Positions 1 through 8,656 of a DNA stretch of 64,000 nucleotides are shown in pieces; positions within the stretch are counted from its first letter, which is position 1; each line of letters begins with the position of its first letter. A program made the position numbers and the translations under genes. The notes beneath the pieces were generated by a model, which saw only the letters and a program-made list of their open reading frames with translations, was not told the DNA's origin and searched no databases. Origin of the DNA: Oscillospiraceae bacterium (GTDB lineage: Bacteria; Bacillota; Clostridia; Oscillospirales; Ruminococcaceae); NCBI GenBank assembly GCA_021201235.1, contig JAJQFI010000024.1:202657-266656 (forward strand), in the 5' to 3' direction.

Positions 1-1
1 T

Positions 2-46
2 ATCGCGAGAATCTCGGAAATGGTCAGAAACAACGTAACGCTCTGA
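2..46 (+). CDS. Possible C-terminal tail of an upstream gene (partial)
   Basis: Fourteen codons of one forward frame are open from the window edge to a TGA at 44-46, and the peptide ends in SEMVRNNVTL. A terminator hairpin begins 28 bases further on, which is where one would expect it after a gene. The piece is too short to assign to any family, and the other forward frames either stop earlier (frame 3) or run through the terminator (frame 1). Confidence 0.3.
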   Translation: MARISEMVRNNVTL

Positions 47-74
47 TATTCAGAAGACAACAGCATAAAATAAT

Positions 75-106
75 AAAGCCTCTTCGCATTTTACGGAGAG
101 GCTTTT
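75..106 (+). terminator. Intrinsic terminator
   Basis: The arms AAAGCCTCT (75-83) and AGAGGCTTT (97-105) pair perfectly around a 13-base loop and end in TTTT. It closes whatever gene enters from the left. It also lies just past the stop of the minus-strand small gene, so it may serve both directions. Confidence 0.7.
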
Positions 107-121
107 GATGCTCAGTTTTCA

Positions 122-247
122 CTAATACTCATCATTGGAATCAATCATTCCTAAGCTATAACCATTAACATTGCCCGAAGTCACAATCCACTCGTTTTCT
201 TCATAGTTGATGATTTCCATCTCGTGCTTTTCGTATTCTTTGTCCAT
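122..247 (-). CDS. Small acidic protein of 41 residues, unrecognised
   Basis: This short minus-strand gene is supported by its signals rather than by homology. An AGGAGGG ribosome site sits about 7 bases before the ATG at 245-247, and a textbook promoter (TTGACA, 17 bases, TATCAT) lies about 75 bases upstream. The 41-residue product begins MDKEYEKHEM and ends MIDSNDEY; it is rich in Glu, Asp, Tyr and Asn, has no membrane segment and no cysteine. I do not recognise a family. It could be a small regulatory protein or a precursor peptide, but no modification enzyme is adjacent, so no function is proposed. The next gene upstream, spoIIID, reads the same way but has its own terminator. Confidence 0.6.
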   Translation of the reverse strand: MDKEYEKHEMEIINYEENEWIVTSGNVNGYSLGMIDSNDEY

Positions 248-319
248 ATAATTGCCCTCCTATATATGATTTTTGATTTTGTTTGCTCAGATGGTATCTG
301 ATTTTTGTGAAGTACGTTC

Positions 320-348
320 ATGATACCACGTTTCGACGCGCTTGTCAA
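320..348 (-). promoter_or_regulatory. Promoter of the 41-residue gene
   Basis: On the minus strand TTGACA (343-348) and TATCAT (320-325) are 17 bases apart, with GTGG directly before the -10 hexamer. A GGTATC/GATACC inverted repeat spans roughly 290-326, overlapping the -10 and the start of the transcript, and could be an operator or a leader hairpin. Confidence 0.7.
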
Positions 349-411
349 GCACTTTTTACAATAATTTTTGTATAAGTATCAATTTTTCTTGTCTATCTTG
401 ACTTATCCGTA

Positions 412-449
412 CAAAAGAAAAGCCGCACCAAGTTTAAATGGTGCGGCTT
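412..449 (-). terminator. Intrinsic terminator of spoIIID
   Basis: The arms AAGCCGCACC (420-429) and GGTGCGGCTT (440-449) pair perfectly. Read on the minus strand the stem is followed by TTTTCTTTTG, so it ends the spoIIID transcript. Confidence 0.85.
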
Positions 450-459
450 GATATTTACT

Positions 460-729
460 TCAGCGGTTGTGCATAGCCGCCATCTCATATTTCCTCTTGG
501 TGGCTTCTCCGCCACGGATATGCCTTTCCTTCTTGTTGATATCAAGGATAATCTTGACCTCTTCGTAGAGCGACGGTTCTACTTTTTGCAGTCTTTTGCT
601 GACGTCCTGATGAACCGTGGATTTGCTGATTCCGAACTCTTTTGCCGCCTGTCGGACGGTCGCCCTGTTTTCAACTATGTATTCGCCTAAAATTATCGGG
701 CGTTCTCTGTCCATCGGTATTTCCGTCAT
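460..729 (-). CDS. spoIIID: Stage III sporulation transcriptional regulator SpoIIID
   Basis: This is a small DNA-binding protein that switches mother-cell gene expression after sigma-E becomes active during sporulation. The 89-residue product matches the family in length and along its whole sequence: an N-terminal GEYIVENRATVRQAAKEFG stretch, the helix-turn-helix core ISKSTVHQDVSKRL around residues 34-47, and the basic tail HIRGGEATKRKYE that contributes to DNA binding in the family. The ATG at 727-729 has AGGAGT 11 bases upstream. The gene stands alone with its own terminator. Its presence indicates a spore former. I did not find a convincing sigma-E promoter by eye. Confidence 0.95.
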   Translation of the reverse strand: MTEIPMDRERPIILGEYIVENRATVRQAAKEFGISKSTVHQDVSKRLQKVEPSLYEEVKIILDINKKERHIRGGEATKRKYEMAAMHNR

Positions 730-916
730 AAGCTCGCTCTCACTCCTAATGCTTTTTACTAATTTATATTACGAGCAAGACAAAAATAGAAGTATCGAGT
801 CTGCCAAACGGCGAATCTTTAGGAAGCAGTTCGACCTAAACGGACATTTATCTTGTCTTATGAAGCCCTTAACGAAAAATTTTCCTGCAAACATGCGCAT
901 TTTTCGGACAAAGGTC

Positions 917-945
917 TTGCAAACTGCGACAAAATGGTGTAGAAT
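917..945 (+). promoter_or_regulatory. Promoter of gap
   Basis: TTGCAA (917-922) and TAGAAT (940-945) are separated by 17 bases, with TGG-type spacing before the -10. It lies about 40 bases before the gap start codon, with GGAGG at 969-973 between them. Confidence 0.75.
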
Positions 946-983
946 ATAAGAGCATAAAAAACACTATTGGAGGTTTTTATATT

Positions 984-2060
984 ATGTCTAAGTCTGTAAA
1001 AGTAGCGATTAACGGATTCGGCAGAATCGGACGTCTTGCTTTCCGCCAGATGTTCGGTGCTGAAGGATACGAAATCGTAGCAATCAACGATCTCACAAAG
1101 CCTGAGATGCTCGCTCACCTTCTCAAATATGATACCGCTCAGGGCGGCTACTGCGGGAGAATCGGCGAGAACGCTCACACCGTTGATGTAAAGCCTGCTG
1201 TTTATGCTGAGGACGGCAAGACCGTTACAGTTCCCGGTGCTATCATCGTCGACGGTAAGGAAATCACCATTTATGCAAAGCCCAACGCTTCCGAGCTTCC
1301 TTGGAGCGAGCTTGGAGTTGACGTAGTTCTCGAGTGCACCGGCTTCTACTGCTCAAAGGCAAAGAGCCAGGCTCACATCGACGCCGGCGCAAAGAAGGTT
1401 GTTATCTCTGCTCCCGCAGGCAATGATCTTCCCACTATCGTTTACAGCGTCAACGAGAAGACCCTCACTGCTGAGGACACCATCATCTCTGCAGCTTCCT
1501 GCACCACCAACTGCTTGGCTCCTATGGCTAAGGCTCTCAATGATTATGCTCCTATCCAGAGCGGTATCATGTCCACCATCCATGCTTACACCGGCGACCA
1601 GATGATCCTCGACGGTCCTCACCGCAAGGGCGACCTTCGTCGTGCAAGAGCAGGTGCTGCAAACATTGTTCCTAACTCCACCGGTGCCGCTAAGGCTATC
1701 GGATTGGTAATCCCCGAACTCAACGGCAAGCTCATCGGCTCCGCTCAGAGAGTTCCTGTTACCACCGGTTCCACCACCATCCTCACTGCTGTTGTCAAGG
1801 GCGAGAACATCACCAAGGAAGGCATCAACGCCGCTATGAAGGCTGCTTCTTCCGAGTCCTTCGGTTACAACGAAGATCCTATCGTTTCTTCTGACGTTGT
1901 CGGCATGAGATACGGTTCTCTCTTCGATGCAACTCAGACCATGGTTGCTAAGCTCACCGATGACCTCTATCAGGTACAGGTAGTTTCCTGGTATGACAAC
2001 GAGAACTCCTACACCAGCCAGATGGTCAGAACCATCAAGTACTTCGCAGAGCTCGCTTAA
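984..2060 (+). CDS. gap: Type I glyceraldehyde-3-phosphate dehydrogenase
   Basis: The enzyme oxidises and phosphorylates glyceraldehyde 3-phosphate to 1,3-bisphosphoglycerate with NAD in the cytoplasmic glycolytic pathway. The N-terminal Rossmann signature [16 protein letters not shown] is present, as is the catalytic cysteine in [12 protein letters not shown] and the C-terminal [16 protein letters not shown]. At 358 residues it is slightly longer than many homologues (about 335). The ATG has GGAGG 10 bases upstream. It is flanked by its own promoter and terminator, so it is transcribed alone rather than with pgk or tpi. Its codons are strongly biased (GTT, ATC, CTC, GGC), as expected of a highly expressed gene. 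Confidence 0.97.
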   Translation: MSKSVKVAINGFGRIGRLAFRQMFGAEGYEIVAINDLTKPEMLAHLLKYDTAQGGYCGRIGENAHTVDVKPAVYAEDGKTVTVPGAIIVDGKEITIYAKPNASELPWSELGVDVVLECTGFYCSKAKSQAHIDAGAKKVVISAPAGNDLPTIVYSVNEKTLTAEDTIISAASCTTNCLAPMAKALNDYAPIQSGIMSTIHAYTGDQMILDGPHRKGDLRRARAGAANIVPNSTGAAKAIGLVIPELNGKLIGSAQRVPVTTGSTTILTAVVKGENITKEGINAAMKAASSESFGYNEDPIVSSDVVGMRYGSLFDATQTMVAKLTDDLYQVQVVSWYDNENSYTSQMVRTIKYFAELA

Positions 2061-2086
2061 TCGAAGCTTATAACTTAGTACAAAAT

Positions 2087-2130
2087 AATCCCGTTTCTCT
2101 TTTCCTGAGAAACGGGATTTTGTTATTTTT
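2087..2130 (+). terminator. Intrinsic terminator of gap
   Basis: AATCCCGTTTCTC (2087-2099) pairs perfectly with GAGAAACGGGATT (2107-2119), followed by a T-rich stretch. The tail overlaps the 3' end of the convergent sensor kinase gene. Confidence 0.9.
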
Positions 2131-4498
2131 CGACTACAACCGCCGGAAGAGTTTCTTCGTTCGACGGCTCCGGCTCGGGTGGAAGCTCATCCATTGTGAG
2201 CTCAGCCTTGTACAAGTCTCCGTCAATTACGATATTGAAATCGACGTTATTGAGAGCACAGAGACTCTTTGCAATCGAAAGCTCCAAGCCGCTACCTTCG
2301 GTTGAGCGGGAGGAATCTCCCCTGACGAAGCGCTCCATAAGCTCATCGCTTGAGATATTGAGCTCGTATTTCGAGATGTTTTTAAAGATAATCTGTATTT
2401 TGCCGTCAAGCTCTTCCGCAGAGACATAGACCCGAGTGTTCGGCTGAGCATATTTAAGGATATTCCCCATCAGGTTGTCAAACACTCTCCACATAAGCCT
2501 TCCGTCGACCAAAGCCATCATTGGCTTTTCGGGAGTCGTTACGACGAGCTTAAGCCCTGTTGCCTCGAGCCTGTCCGCATATTCAGCTGTTGCCTGAGTC
2601 AGGAGTATCGACATATCTGTCTTCTCAAGGGCTACGGGAATCGCACCAGCCTGAGCCTTTGAAGCTTCGACAAGGTCATCAATAAGCTTCTTCATTCTTT
2701 GGGATTGGCGGACAAGCACGTCAACATATTCTTTTGCGGAATCGGGCTGGATGTTCTCTTTTGAGAGGATATCGACATAATTGACTATGGAAGTCAAAGG
2801 CGTTTTCAAATCGTGAGAGACGTTCGTAATAAGCTCGGTCTTCAGCCTTTCGGAGCGAAGGCTCTCGTCGACAGCCGCCTGTATGCCGTCGTTGATGTTG
2901 TTCAGGTGTCCGGCAAATTTTCCGAGCCCGAAATAAAGCCCTTCATTATCGACAACCGTCTCGGTCTTGCCTTCGGATATAGCCTGAGCGGCTTCTTCAA
3001 GTTTCCTGACACCCATAGCATAAACAAGAGCCGCAATCAGGACTGCGAGGTTTCCTACAGTGAACATGAGAAGCCCCATGAAGACATCCACGAGAAGTAA
3101 CAAAAAGCACAAAAAATCATATACCAGACCGCCTATAAAGATAAATTTAAGCTTTGTTGCATATTTGCGGTTTCTGATGAGCTTCCTGAAGAAGTTAAAC
3201 AGCCATATCAGTGAGCCGAAAATGATTGTGTTCTTAAAGAACCGCCTTGCCTTGACTCTTGCAGAGCAGGTAATCAGGACAAGCATCACCACGCCCACCG
3301 ATACTCCCGCACAAAGTGCAAAAATCAGATATTGAAGCAACCTTGCTTCAAGGTCAATATAGATAATTTCAGAGACGATGTACAAAGAGCCGAAAAGCAC
3401 CACGCCAACAGGAATCAGGTATAGTTCGAGCGGAATCTTATCGGCAAAAATGAGGTGAATGCCTTCATATTCCGGGAAATGACCGGCAGTCGTCATCAAG
3501 ACTATAAAGCAAGCCAGTGCAACTACTACAGTCACTATCATCATAGCTATGAAGTGATTTTTATTGCTTAGAAGTGTGTTAATTCTCGTAAGCTTGATAT
3601 AGACATCGTCATGAACTGTAAAATCGGTGAGATTGGCAGGAAGACTCGCAGTTACAGTCAGAGTTTCAGACAGGACCTGAGAGAGCACAATATGGGTGCA
3701 ATAAATTATCTCGCCGTCTTCATAATCAATCGAAATCTCAAAGCCCAAAACTTCAACCAAGTCGTCGAGCTCTGAAAACATGCTGAGGCAACTTACGGCT
3801 TCTTCATAACTGTAGGTGATAACCTCGACGACCATTGGTTCACCCATAACTGTGACGGTATAATCCTCCGATGAAGATGTCAGGTCAGTATCCTCACCAT
3901 CTGCAAAAGCATAATTAGAATAAAGTGTCTCATTGGCTGAGTTACTCACATCAATCCTGAAATTGCTTCTGCCTTCGGGATAGTAAATCTCAATATAATC
4001 ACCGAAGCTTTCGAGGTCTTCTTCGGTAATCAGGGTTTCAGATTCCGCATATGAAACGTTGAAAATCTCTCTGAGCCACTCCATTGGCGTCTCGTCCTCG
4101 TAATAGTAGAAGCCGAACAGAGGTGAAATATCTTCGTAATCGTCGTAGTTGATGGCATAGTATTCGATAAATTCATCATCAAAGAGATAGCTATACTCAG
4201 TGGTAGCATCATAACGCTCATATGAGTCATAGAAAACTGCCTCATCCAACGCCTCGGCAGAATAGCCGTATGGCTCATACCACGAAAGATATACCCCAGC
4301 AAGATTCTTCTTGAGCTCGGTTTCATTGGAAATATAATCATCCATAATGGTGTAATTATCGAGATAATAGGCGTCGTTATAGTAAAGGATAATTGCGGCG
4401 AGTGCACTGCCCGCAAATATCATCACAGCTAAGACAAGGCAGACGAATGCCGTTACTTTTACCCAGAGTTTTCCCCGCTTTCTTGTGCCACTTATCAT
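2123..4498 (-). CDS. Sensor histidine kinase, membrane-bound
   Basis: This is the sensor half of a two-component system; it lies downstream of the response regulator gene on the same strand. The 791-residue protein has an N-terminal membrane segment (about 13-36), a large extracytoplasmic domain rich in Tyr, Asp and Glu (about 40-310), several further membrane segments (about 315-485), then HisKA with the phospho-accepting His near 562 in NVSHDLKTPL. The ATPase domain has an N box (about 672-682) and the G2 region EGSGLELSIAKS. No clear G1 box is visible, and the third glycine of the usual GSGLGL motif is Glu, so ATP binding may be unusual. The signal sensed is unknown. GGAGG lies 8 bases before the ATG. 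Confidence 0.93.
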   Translation of the reverse strand: MISGTRKRGKLWVKVTAFVCLVLAVMIFAGSALAAIILYYNDAYYLDNYTIMDDYISNETELKKNLAGVYLSWYEPYGYSAEALDEAVFYDSYERYDATTEYSYLFDDEFIEYYAINYDDYEDISPLFGFYYYEDETPMEWLREIFNVSYAESETLITEEDLESFGDYIEIYYPEGRSNFRIDVSNSANETLYSNYAFADGEDTDLTSSSEDYTVTVMGEPMVVEVITYSYEEAVSCLSMFSELDDLVEVLGFEISIDYEDGEIIYCTHIVLSQVLSETLTVTASLPANLTDFTVHDDVYIKLTRINTLLSNKNHFIAMMIVTVVVALACFIVLMTTAGHFPEYEGIHLIFADKIPLELYLIPVGVVLFGSLYIVSEIIYIDLEARLLQYLIFALCAGVSVGVVMLVLITCSARVKARRFFKNTIIFGSLIWLFNFFRKLIRNRKYATKLKFIFIGGLVYDFLCFLLLLVDVFMGLLMFTVGNLAVLIAALVYAMGVRKLEEAAQAISEGKTETVVDNEGLYFGLGKFAGHLNNINDGIQAAVDESLRSERLKTELITNVSHDLKTPLTSIVNYVDILSKENIQPDSAKEYVDVLVRQSQRMKKLIDDLVEASKAQAGAIPVALEKTDMSILLTQATAEYADRLEATGLKLVVTTPEKPMMALVDGRLMWRVFDNLMGNILKYAQPNTRVYVSAEELDGKIQIIFKNISKYELNISSDELMERFVRGDSSRSTEGSGLELSIAKSLCALNNVDFNIVIDGDLYKAELTMDELPPEPEPSNEETLPAVVVEK

Positions 4499-4549
4499 AA
4501 CTCAAGCCTCCTGTTCTCCAGTGCGGGCGGATAATATCCGCCCTTACAA

Positions 4550-5251
4550 TCAGTTCTTCGGTCTTTCAAATTTATAACCCTTTCCCCATACAACTTTCAA
4601 GTATCTCGGAGCCGCAGAGTCAATCTCTATCTTCTCTCTTAAGTGCCGCATATGTACAGCCACGGCGTTGTTGACACCTATCGGAACATCTCCCCATACG
4701 GCACGATATATTTCCGGAGGTGAAAAGCATTCGCCCGGGTGCTCCATGAGAAATTTCAGAATGCTGTATTCCTTCGGAGTGAGCGAGACGATCTCACCGT
4801 CGACGGTCACTTGCTTGTCCTCGTATCTTATCTGGATTCCGCCGATTTTGAGAGTGTCGGGACTTGCGGGAGCACTTCCAAGCATAGTGTATCTTCTGAT
4901 TTGCGAACGTATTCTCGCAGTGAGTTCAACGGCATTGAAAGGCTTCGTGACATAGTCGTCGGCACCGAGGTTCAGTTCCAGAACTTTGTCGGTGTCCTCA
5001 GACTTCGCCGTCAGGAATATAACCGGGACATTTGAAAAGCTTCTCAGCTCACTCAATGTTGCGATTCCGTCCATCTCCGGCATCATGATGTCCATAACAC
5101 ATACATCTATTTTCTCGTCATGAAGGATTCTCAAAGCATCCCGACCGTTATAAGCGGCAAAGAAATCATATCCCTCGTTTTTAAGATAAATCTTCAGAGC
5201 ATTCACAATATCCGGCTCGTCGTCGCAGATAAGTACGCTATAATTTCCCAT
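4550..5251 (-). CDS. OmpR/PhoB-family response regulator
   Basis: The 233-residue protein is a phosphorylation-controlled transcription factor paired with the kinase that follows 51 bases downstream. The receiver domain carries the acidic pocket near residue 10, the phospho-acceptor Asp in VCVMDIMMPEMDG (about 53) and the conserved Lys in DDYVTKPF (about 102). The C-terminal winged helix (about 130-230) has LTPKEYSILKFLMEHPGE and ends with the family's KVVWGKGYKFE. Two near-identical 15-base direct repeats sit just upstream of the promoter -10 element, which suggests autoregulation. The first gene of a two-gene operon. Confidence 0.95.
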   Translation of the reverse strand: MGNYSVLICDDEPDIVNALKIYLKNEGYDFFAAYNGRDALRILHDEKIDVCVMDIMMPEMDGIATLSELRSFSNVPVIFLTAKSEDTDKVLELNLGADDYVTKPFNAVELTARIRSQIRRYTMLGSAPASPDTLKIGGIQIRYEDKQVTVDGEIVSLTPKEYSILKFLMEHPGECFSPPEIYRAVWGDVPIGVNNAVAVHMRHLREKIEIDSAAPRYLKVVWGKGYKFERPKN

Positions 5252-5294
5252 GAATTTCTTCCTCTTTTCTTCTCCATCTTATGATGATATAGAT

Positions 5295-5345
5295 ATTGTA
5301 CCACAAAAGAGATTAAGATGCCATACAAAAAGATATTAAGATTTC
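5295..5345 (-). promoter_or_regulatory. Two-component operon promoter with tandem regulator sites
   Basis: On the plus strand the 15-mers AAAAGAGATTAAGAT (5305-5319) and AAAAGATATTAAGAT (5328-5342) differ at one base and are spaced 23 bases start to start. On the minus strand a TACAAT -10 preceded by TGTGG lies at 5295-5300, with no good -35 hexamer. OmpR-type activators characteristically bind such direct repeats in place of a -35, so this is likely the regulator's own binding site. Confidence 0.65.
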
Positions 5346-5398
5346 GCCCGATTTCTTAATAATTGTTCGCCCACATTCCCCTTTTTGGGACAAAATGC

Positions 5399-5427
5399 TT
5401 GAAAACGAATGAAATATCGGTTATACT
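5399..5427 (+). promoter_or_regulatory. Promoter of the plsY operon
   Basis: TTGAAA (5399-5404) and TATACT (5422-5427) are separated by 17 bases, about 43 bases before the plsY start. It diverges from the two-component promoter, and the intervening DNA carries the regulator repeats, so the regulator might also act here. Confidence 0.75.
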
Positions 5428-5469
5428 TAGTGTAAGGGTAAAATATATACTGAGCAAGGTCGTGATTTG

Positions 5470-6111
5470 ATGTTTCCGTTGACAATACTGCCATTCGTTA
5501 TTTTGGGATATCTTTCGGGCAGTGTTCTGTTTGCACCGATATGGGCAAAGGCTTTTCATAAGGGAGACATAATCGAAAAGGCAAAAGGCCGCAATCCCGG
5601 AGCATCGAATGCTTTTACATACGGAGGACTCTGGTGCGGAATACTCACGCTTATATGTGATGTTCTCAAGGGTATAATCCCGATAAGACTTTTCCTTACC
5701 TTCGGTACATATTCGGATGCAACGCCTTGCACCGATGTTGCATTCGCATTCGTTCTTGCTGCTCCTGTTATCGGACACGCATTTTCAATCTTCAACAGCT
5801 TCAACGGTGGAAAAGGAATTGCCACGACATTTGGCTGTCTTATCGGGTTGGTTCCAATTTATCAGCCTCTGCTCTTCATGGCAATTTTGTTCATCTTTTT
5901 CTCTCTTATTCTGAAAATATCACCCCATTTATACAGAACGGCAATATCATATTTAACCACTCTGGTTGCATTATGTATTTTCGGTCTTAAAACCAAAATG
6001 GTCGCTCTGCCGATTGGGTTTATTTTCATCACTGTAGCGGTGATGTACAGACTCCACAGGAGTCCTGAAGAAAGGGAAGAAATTGAGGTGAATCTGGCGT
6101 GGAAGCATTGA
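5470..6111 (+). CDS. plsY: PlsY-family glycerol-3-phosphate acyltransferase
   Basis: PlsY transfers the acyl group of acyl-phosphate to glycerol 3-phosphate in the cytoplasmic membrane, the first step of phospholipid synthesis. The 213-residue protein is a multi-pass membrane protein with the family's motifs: GYLSGSVLFAPIWAK near the N terminus, then GRNPGASNAF (about 39-48), the GHAFSIFNSFNGGKGIATTFG phosphate-binding loop near 107-127, and a charged C-terminal end. ATG 5470 is preceded by an in-frame TTG at 5467. The gene overlaps the following glycosyltransferase by 13 bases, linking membrane phospholipid and glycolipid synthesis in one operon. Confidence 0.9.
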   Translation: MFPLTILPFVILGYLSGSVLFAPIWAKAFHKGDIIEKAKGRNPGASNAFTYGGLWCGILTLICDVLKGIIPIRLFLTFGTYSDATPCTDVAFAFVLAAPVIGHAFSIFNSFNGGKGIATTFGCLIGLVPIYQPLLFMAILFIFFSLILKISPHLYRTAISYLTTLVALCIFGLKTKMVALPIGFIFITVAVMYRLHRSPEEREEIEVNLAWKH

Positions 6112-7238
6112 TACTTTCGATGGGCACCGGTGGCGGTCACAACGCCGCGGCTCAGGCTGTCCAGGAAGAGCTTGAAAGGCGAGGACACACCGCCGTACTG
6201 ATGAACCCATACAATCTCAAAAGCGGTAAGATGGCAAAGTTTGTTGACTCAGCTTATATCGCAACTGTCAGATATGTCCCGGAGTTATTCGGACTCGTTT
6301 ATAAGATAGGCAGTGCGGTTTCAAAGCTTCCGGTTCAACGCTCCATCATATATATGATAAACCGCAAGCCGGCAAAGGCACTCGGAAAATACCTGAAAGA
6401 AAACCGCTATGATGCCATCATCACAACTCACCTGTTCTCGGGAGAAATGCTGACATACCTCAGGGACGAAAAATTCGGCCTGCCGAAAACAATATTTATT
6501 GCCACGGACTATGCCTGCATTCCTTTTGAAGGTGAAGTCGAAACCGACGCCTGCATTGTGCCCTCAAACGACTATATAGAAGAGTTTGCACGATGCGGAG
6601 TTGCCTTGAGCAGATGCTACGGATACGGAATTCCGACAAAGAGCGCATTCGGGACAAAAGCTTCAAAAGAGGACTTGAAGAAAGAACTTGGGCTCGACCC
6701 CGCCTGCAAGTATATTCTCATATGCGGCGGAAGCATGGGTGCGGGTAGCATTGTAAAGACAGTAAGACATGTTGTTGAGAGGACATCAAAGCTTGAGCGC
6801 ACAAAGGTTATCGTCGTATGCGGAAGCAACAACAAGCTTTTCGAAAAGCTCTTTGCTATCTATGGAGACGAGATAATACTGTATCGCTTCACCGATAAGA
6901 TGCCCGAGCTTTTCAAGCTTTGCGAAATGTGCTTCACAAAGCCGGGAGGGCTGACCACAACGGAAGCCGCAGTGAGCGACACGCCTCTCGTCCATATGCC
7001 CCCTATTCCCGGCTGTGAAACGAGAAACGTGAACTACTATGTATCAAACAAGATGAGTGTCAGAGTGAACACTTCAAAAAAGAGTATCAATCGTGCTATA
7101 GACTATCTTTCCGACAGGCAAAATTGCCTTGACATGATAAAGAAACAGCACGAATTAATAAATCCAGATGCGGCGACGGATATATGCAACCTTGCCGAAA
7201 GGCTGATTGCAGAAGTAACTGCCGAAGTCGAAAATTAA
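6099..7238 (+). CDS. Diacylglycerol glycosyltransferase, UgtP/MGDG synthase-like
   Basis: The protein is expected to transfer glucose or galactose from a UDP-sugar to diacylglycerol, making membrane glycolipid. The N-terminal SMGTGGGHNAAAQAVQEEL matches the MGDG synthase N-domain signature, and the C-terminal half has the GT-B nucleotide-sugar site: ICGGSMGAGS (about 204-213), TDKMPELFKLCEMCFTKPGG (about 265-284) and TTTEAAVSDTPLV. The start is a GTG at 6099 with GAGGTG 9 bases upstream, overlapping plsY by 13 bases, so translation is likely coupled. Length (379 residues) is typical. The sugar donor cannot be told from sequence. Confidence 0.88.
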   Translation: MEALILSMGTGGGHNAAAQAVQEELERRGHTAVLMNPYNLKSGKMAKFVDSAYIATVRYVPELFGLVYKIGSAVSKLPVQRSIIYMINRKPAKALGKYLKENRYDAIITTHLFSGEMLTYLRDEKFGLPKTIFIATDYACIPFEGEVETDACIVPSNDYIEEFARCGVALSRCYGYGIPTKSAFGTKASKEDLKKELGLDPACKYILICGGSMGAGSIVKTVRHVVERTSKLERTKVIVVCGSNNKLFEKLFAIYGDEIILYRFTDKMPELFKLCEMCFTKPGGLTTTEAAVSDTPLVHMPPIPGCETRNVNYYVSNKMSVRVNTSKKSINRAIDYLSDRQNCLDMIKKQHELINPDAATDICNLAERLIAEVTAEVEN

Positions 7239-7254
7239 TAAGGAGATGTATGAT

Positions 7255-8301
7255 ATGCCTGAGATGGACATAAAATACCGCGATTTTGCAAGAAAGAAAG
7301 CCTGTGAACTTTTAGCTATAGACAGCCCATCGGGTTACACCGAAAGAGCCGCGGCTTGGGTGAAGGATGAATTTGAAGGTTTGGGCTTTAAGGCTACCAT
7401 CACTGAAAAAGGCGGAGTTATCGTCGATTTGGGCGGAGTTGCCAAGGACGATGCCCTGCTTCTTGAAGCTCACACTGATACCTTGGGCGGTATGGTCTGC
7501 GAAATTACCGGCTCAGGAAGGCTTAAAATCACTAACTTGGGCGGAATGGAAGCAAACAATGCCGAAGCAGAAAACGTAAGAATTTATACCCGTGAGCAAT
7601 TTGTTTATGAAGGAACCCTACAGCTCTGCAATGCAAGCGTCCACGTCAACGGAGAATATCATTCCACAAAGAGAAGTTTCGACACGATGGAAGTCGTGAT
7701 TGACGAGAATGTAAAGTCTGCCGATGATGTCAGGAAGCTTGGAATTGCAGTCGGGGACATAGTCTGCTTCGAACCGAGGACCAGACTTACCCAGTCGGGA
7801 TATATCAAATCAAGATTCCTTGACGACAAGCTTTCCGTCGGAATACTCTTAGGCTTTGCGAACTATATCGCCGACAACAACATCAAGCTCCTGAGAAAGA
7901 CCTATGTACACGTTACTGTTTATGAGGAAGTCGGTCACGGTGGTTCCGGCTCTGTTCCCGAAGGCGTTACCGAAGCAATCAGCGTAGATATGGGATGCGT
8001 CGGGAACGGGCTTACCTGCACCGAAAGACAGGTTTCTATCTGCGCAAAGGACTCCGGCGGACCATATAACTATCAGGTGGTTTCAAAGCTCATTGCCGCC
8101 GCCAAAAAAGAAGGTGCGGACTATGCTGTCGATGTCTATCCGCACTACGGTTCCGATGTTGAGGCTACCCTGAGAGCGGGATATGACATCCGTCACGGGC
8201 TTATCGGAGCGGGCGTTTATGCAAGCCATGGCTATGAAAGAAGCCATGTTGACGGAATTATGAACACCCTGAAGGTATTGAAGGGCTATCTGAATATCTG
8301 A
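7255..8301 (+). CDS. M42-family metallopeptidase
   Basis: M42 enzymes are cytoplasmic two-metal aminopeptidases that often form tetrahedral dodecamers; this one has been called cellulase M or glutamyl aminopeptidase in relatives. Metal ligands are visible as LEAHTDT near residue 71, the DDKLS Asp near 187, the catalytic pair in VYEEVGHGGSG, and DMGCVG near 243. I chose ATG 7255 (MPEMDIKYRDF, 348 residues) because AAGGAG at 7240-7245 gives 9 bases of spacing; the in-frame ATG at 7246 would be directly against that site. It follows the glycosyltransferase closely and ends at a strong terminator, so it is the last gene of the plsY operon. Confidence 0.88.
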   Translation: MPEMDIKYRDFARKKACELLAIDSPSGYTERAAAWVKDEFEGLGFKATITEKGGVIVDLGGVAKDDALLLEAHTDTLGGMVCEITGSGRLKITNLGGMEANNAEAENVRIYTREQFVYEGTLQLCNASVHVNGEYHSTKRSFDTMEVVIDENVKSADDVRKLGIAVGDIVCFEPRTRLTQSGYIKSRFLDDKLSVGILLGFANYIADNNIKLLRKTYVHVTVYEEVGHGGSGSVPEGVTEAISVDMGCVGNGLTCTERQVSICAKDSGGPYNYQVVSKLIAAAKKEGADYAVDVYPHYGSDVEATLRAGYDIRHGLIGAGVYASHGYERSHVDGIMNTLKVLKGYLNI

Positions 8302-8318
8302 AAACTAATAAACACGAA

Positions 8319-8348
8319 AAAAGCCGAAGGATCAGACCTTCGGCTTTT
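8319..8348. terminator. Bidirectional terminator between M42 peptidase and rpsR
   Basis: AAAAGCCGAAGG (8319-8330) pairs perfectly with CCTTCGGCTTTT (8337-8348). A-rich sequence on one side and T-rich on the other lets it end both the plsY operon and the convergent rpsF-ssb-rpsR operon. Confidence 0.85.
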
Positions 8349-8369
8349 GATATTACTTGAACTGTTCTA

Positions 8370-8615
8370 TCAGTCGGAAGAATAAGGCAGGAGTGCAACG
8401 TATCTTGCTCTCTTGACAGCCTTGGTGAGTTCGCGCTGATGATATGCACAGGTTCCGGTTACACGTCTGGGCAATATCTTGGAACGCTCGGTAAGGCACT
8501 TACGAAGCTTTGCAGTGTCTTTGTAATCAATGGTCTCTGCTCTGTCAGCACAGAACATGCAAACCTTTTTTCTGGGTCTCTTTGTCGGTCTTGCACCGAC
8601 AGTATTTCTTTCCAT
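8370..8615 (-). CDS. rpsR: 30S ribosomal protein S18
   Basis: S18 binds S6 in the platform of the small ribosomal subunit. The 81-residue product has the family core [20 protein letters not shown] and the signature [22 protein letters not shown]. It also keeps the N-terminal cysteine pair of a zinc-binding S18 (KKVCMFC). The ATG follows an AAGGAG site. It is the third gene of the rpsF-ssb-rpsR operon, whose order is conserved across Bacillota. Confidence 0.97.
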   Translation of the reverse strand: MERNTVGARPTKRPRKKVCMFCADRAETIDYKDTAKLRKCLTERSKILPRRVTGTCAYHQRELTKAVKRARYVALLPYSSD

Positions 8616-8656
8616 GGTGAAATTCTCCTTTCAAAGATTATCGCGTTCTGACTGAA

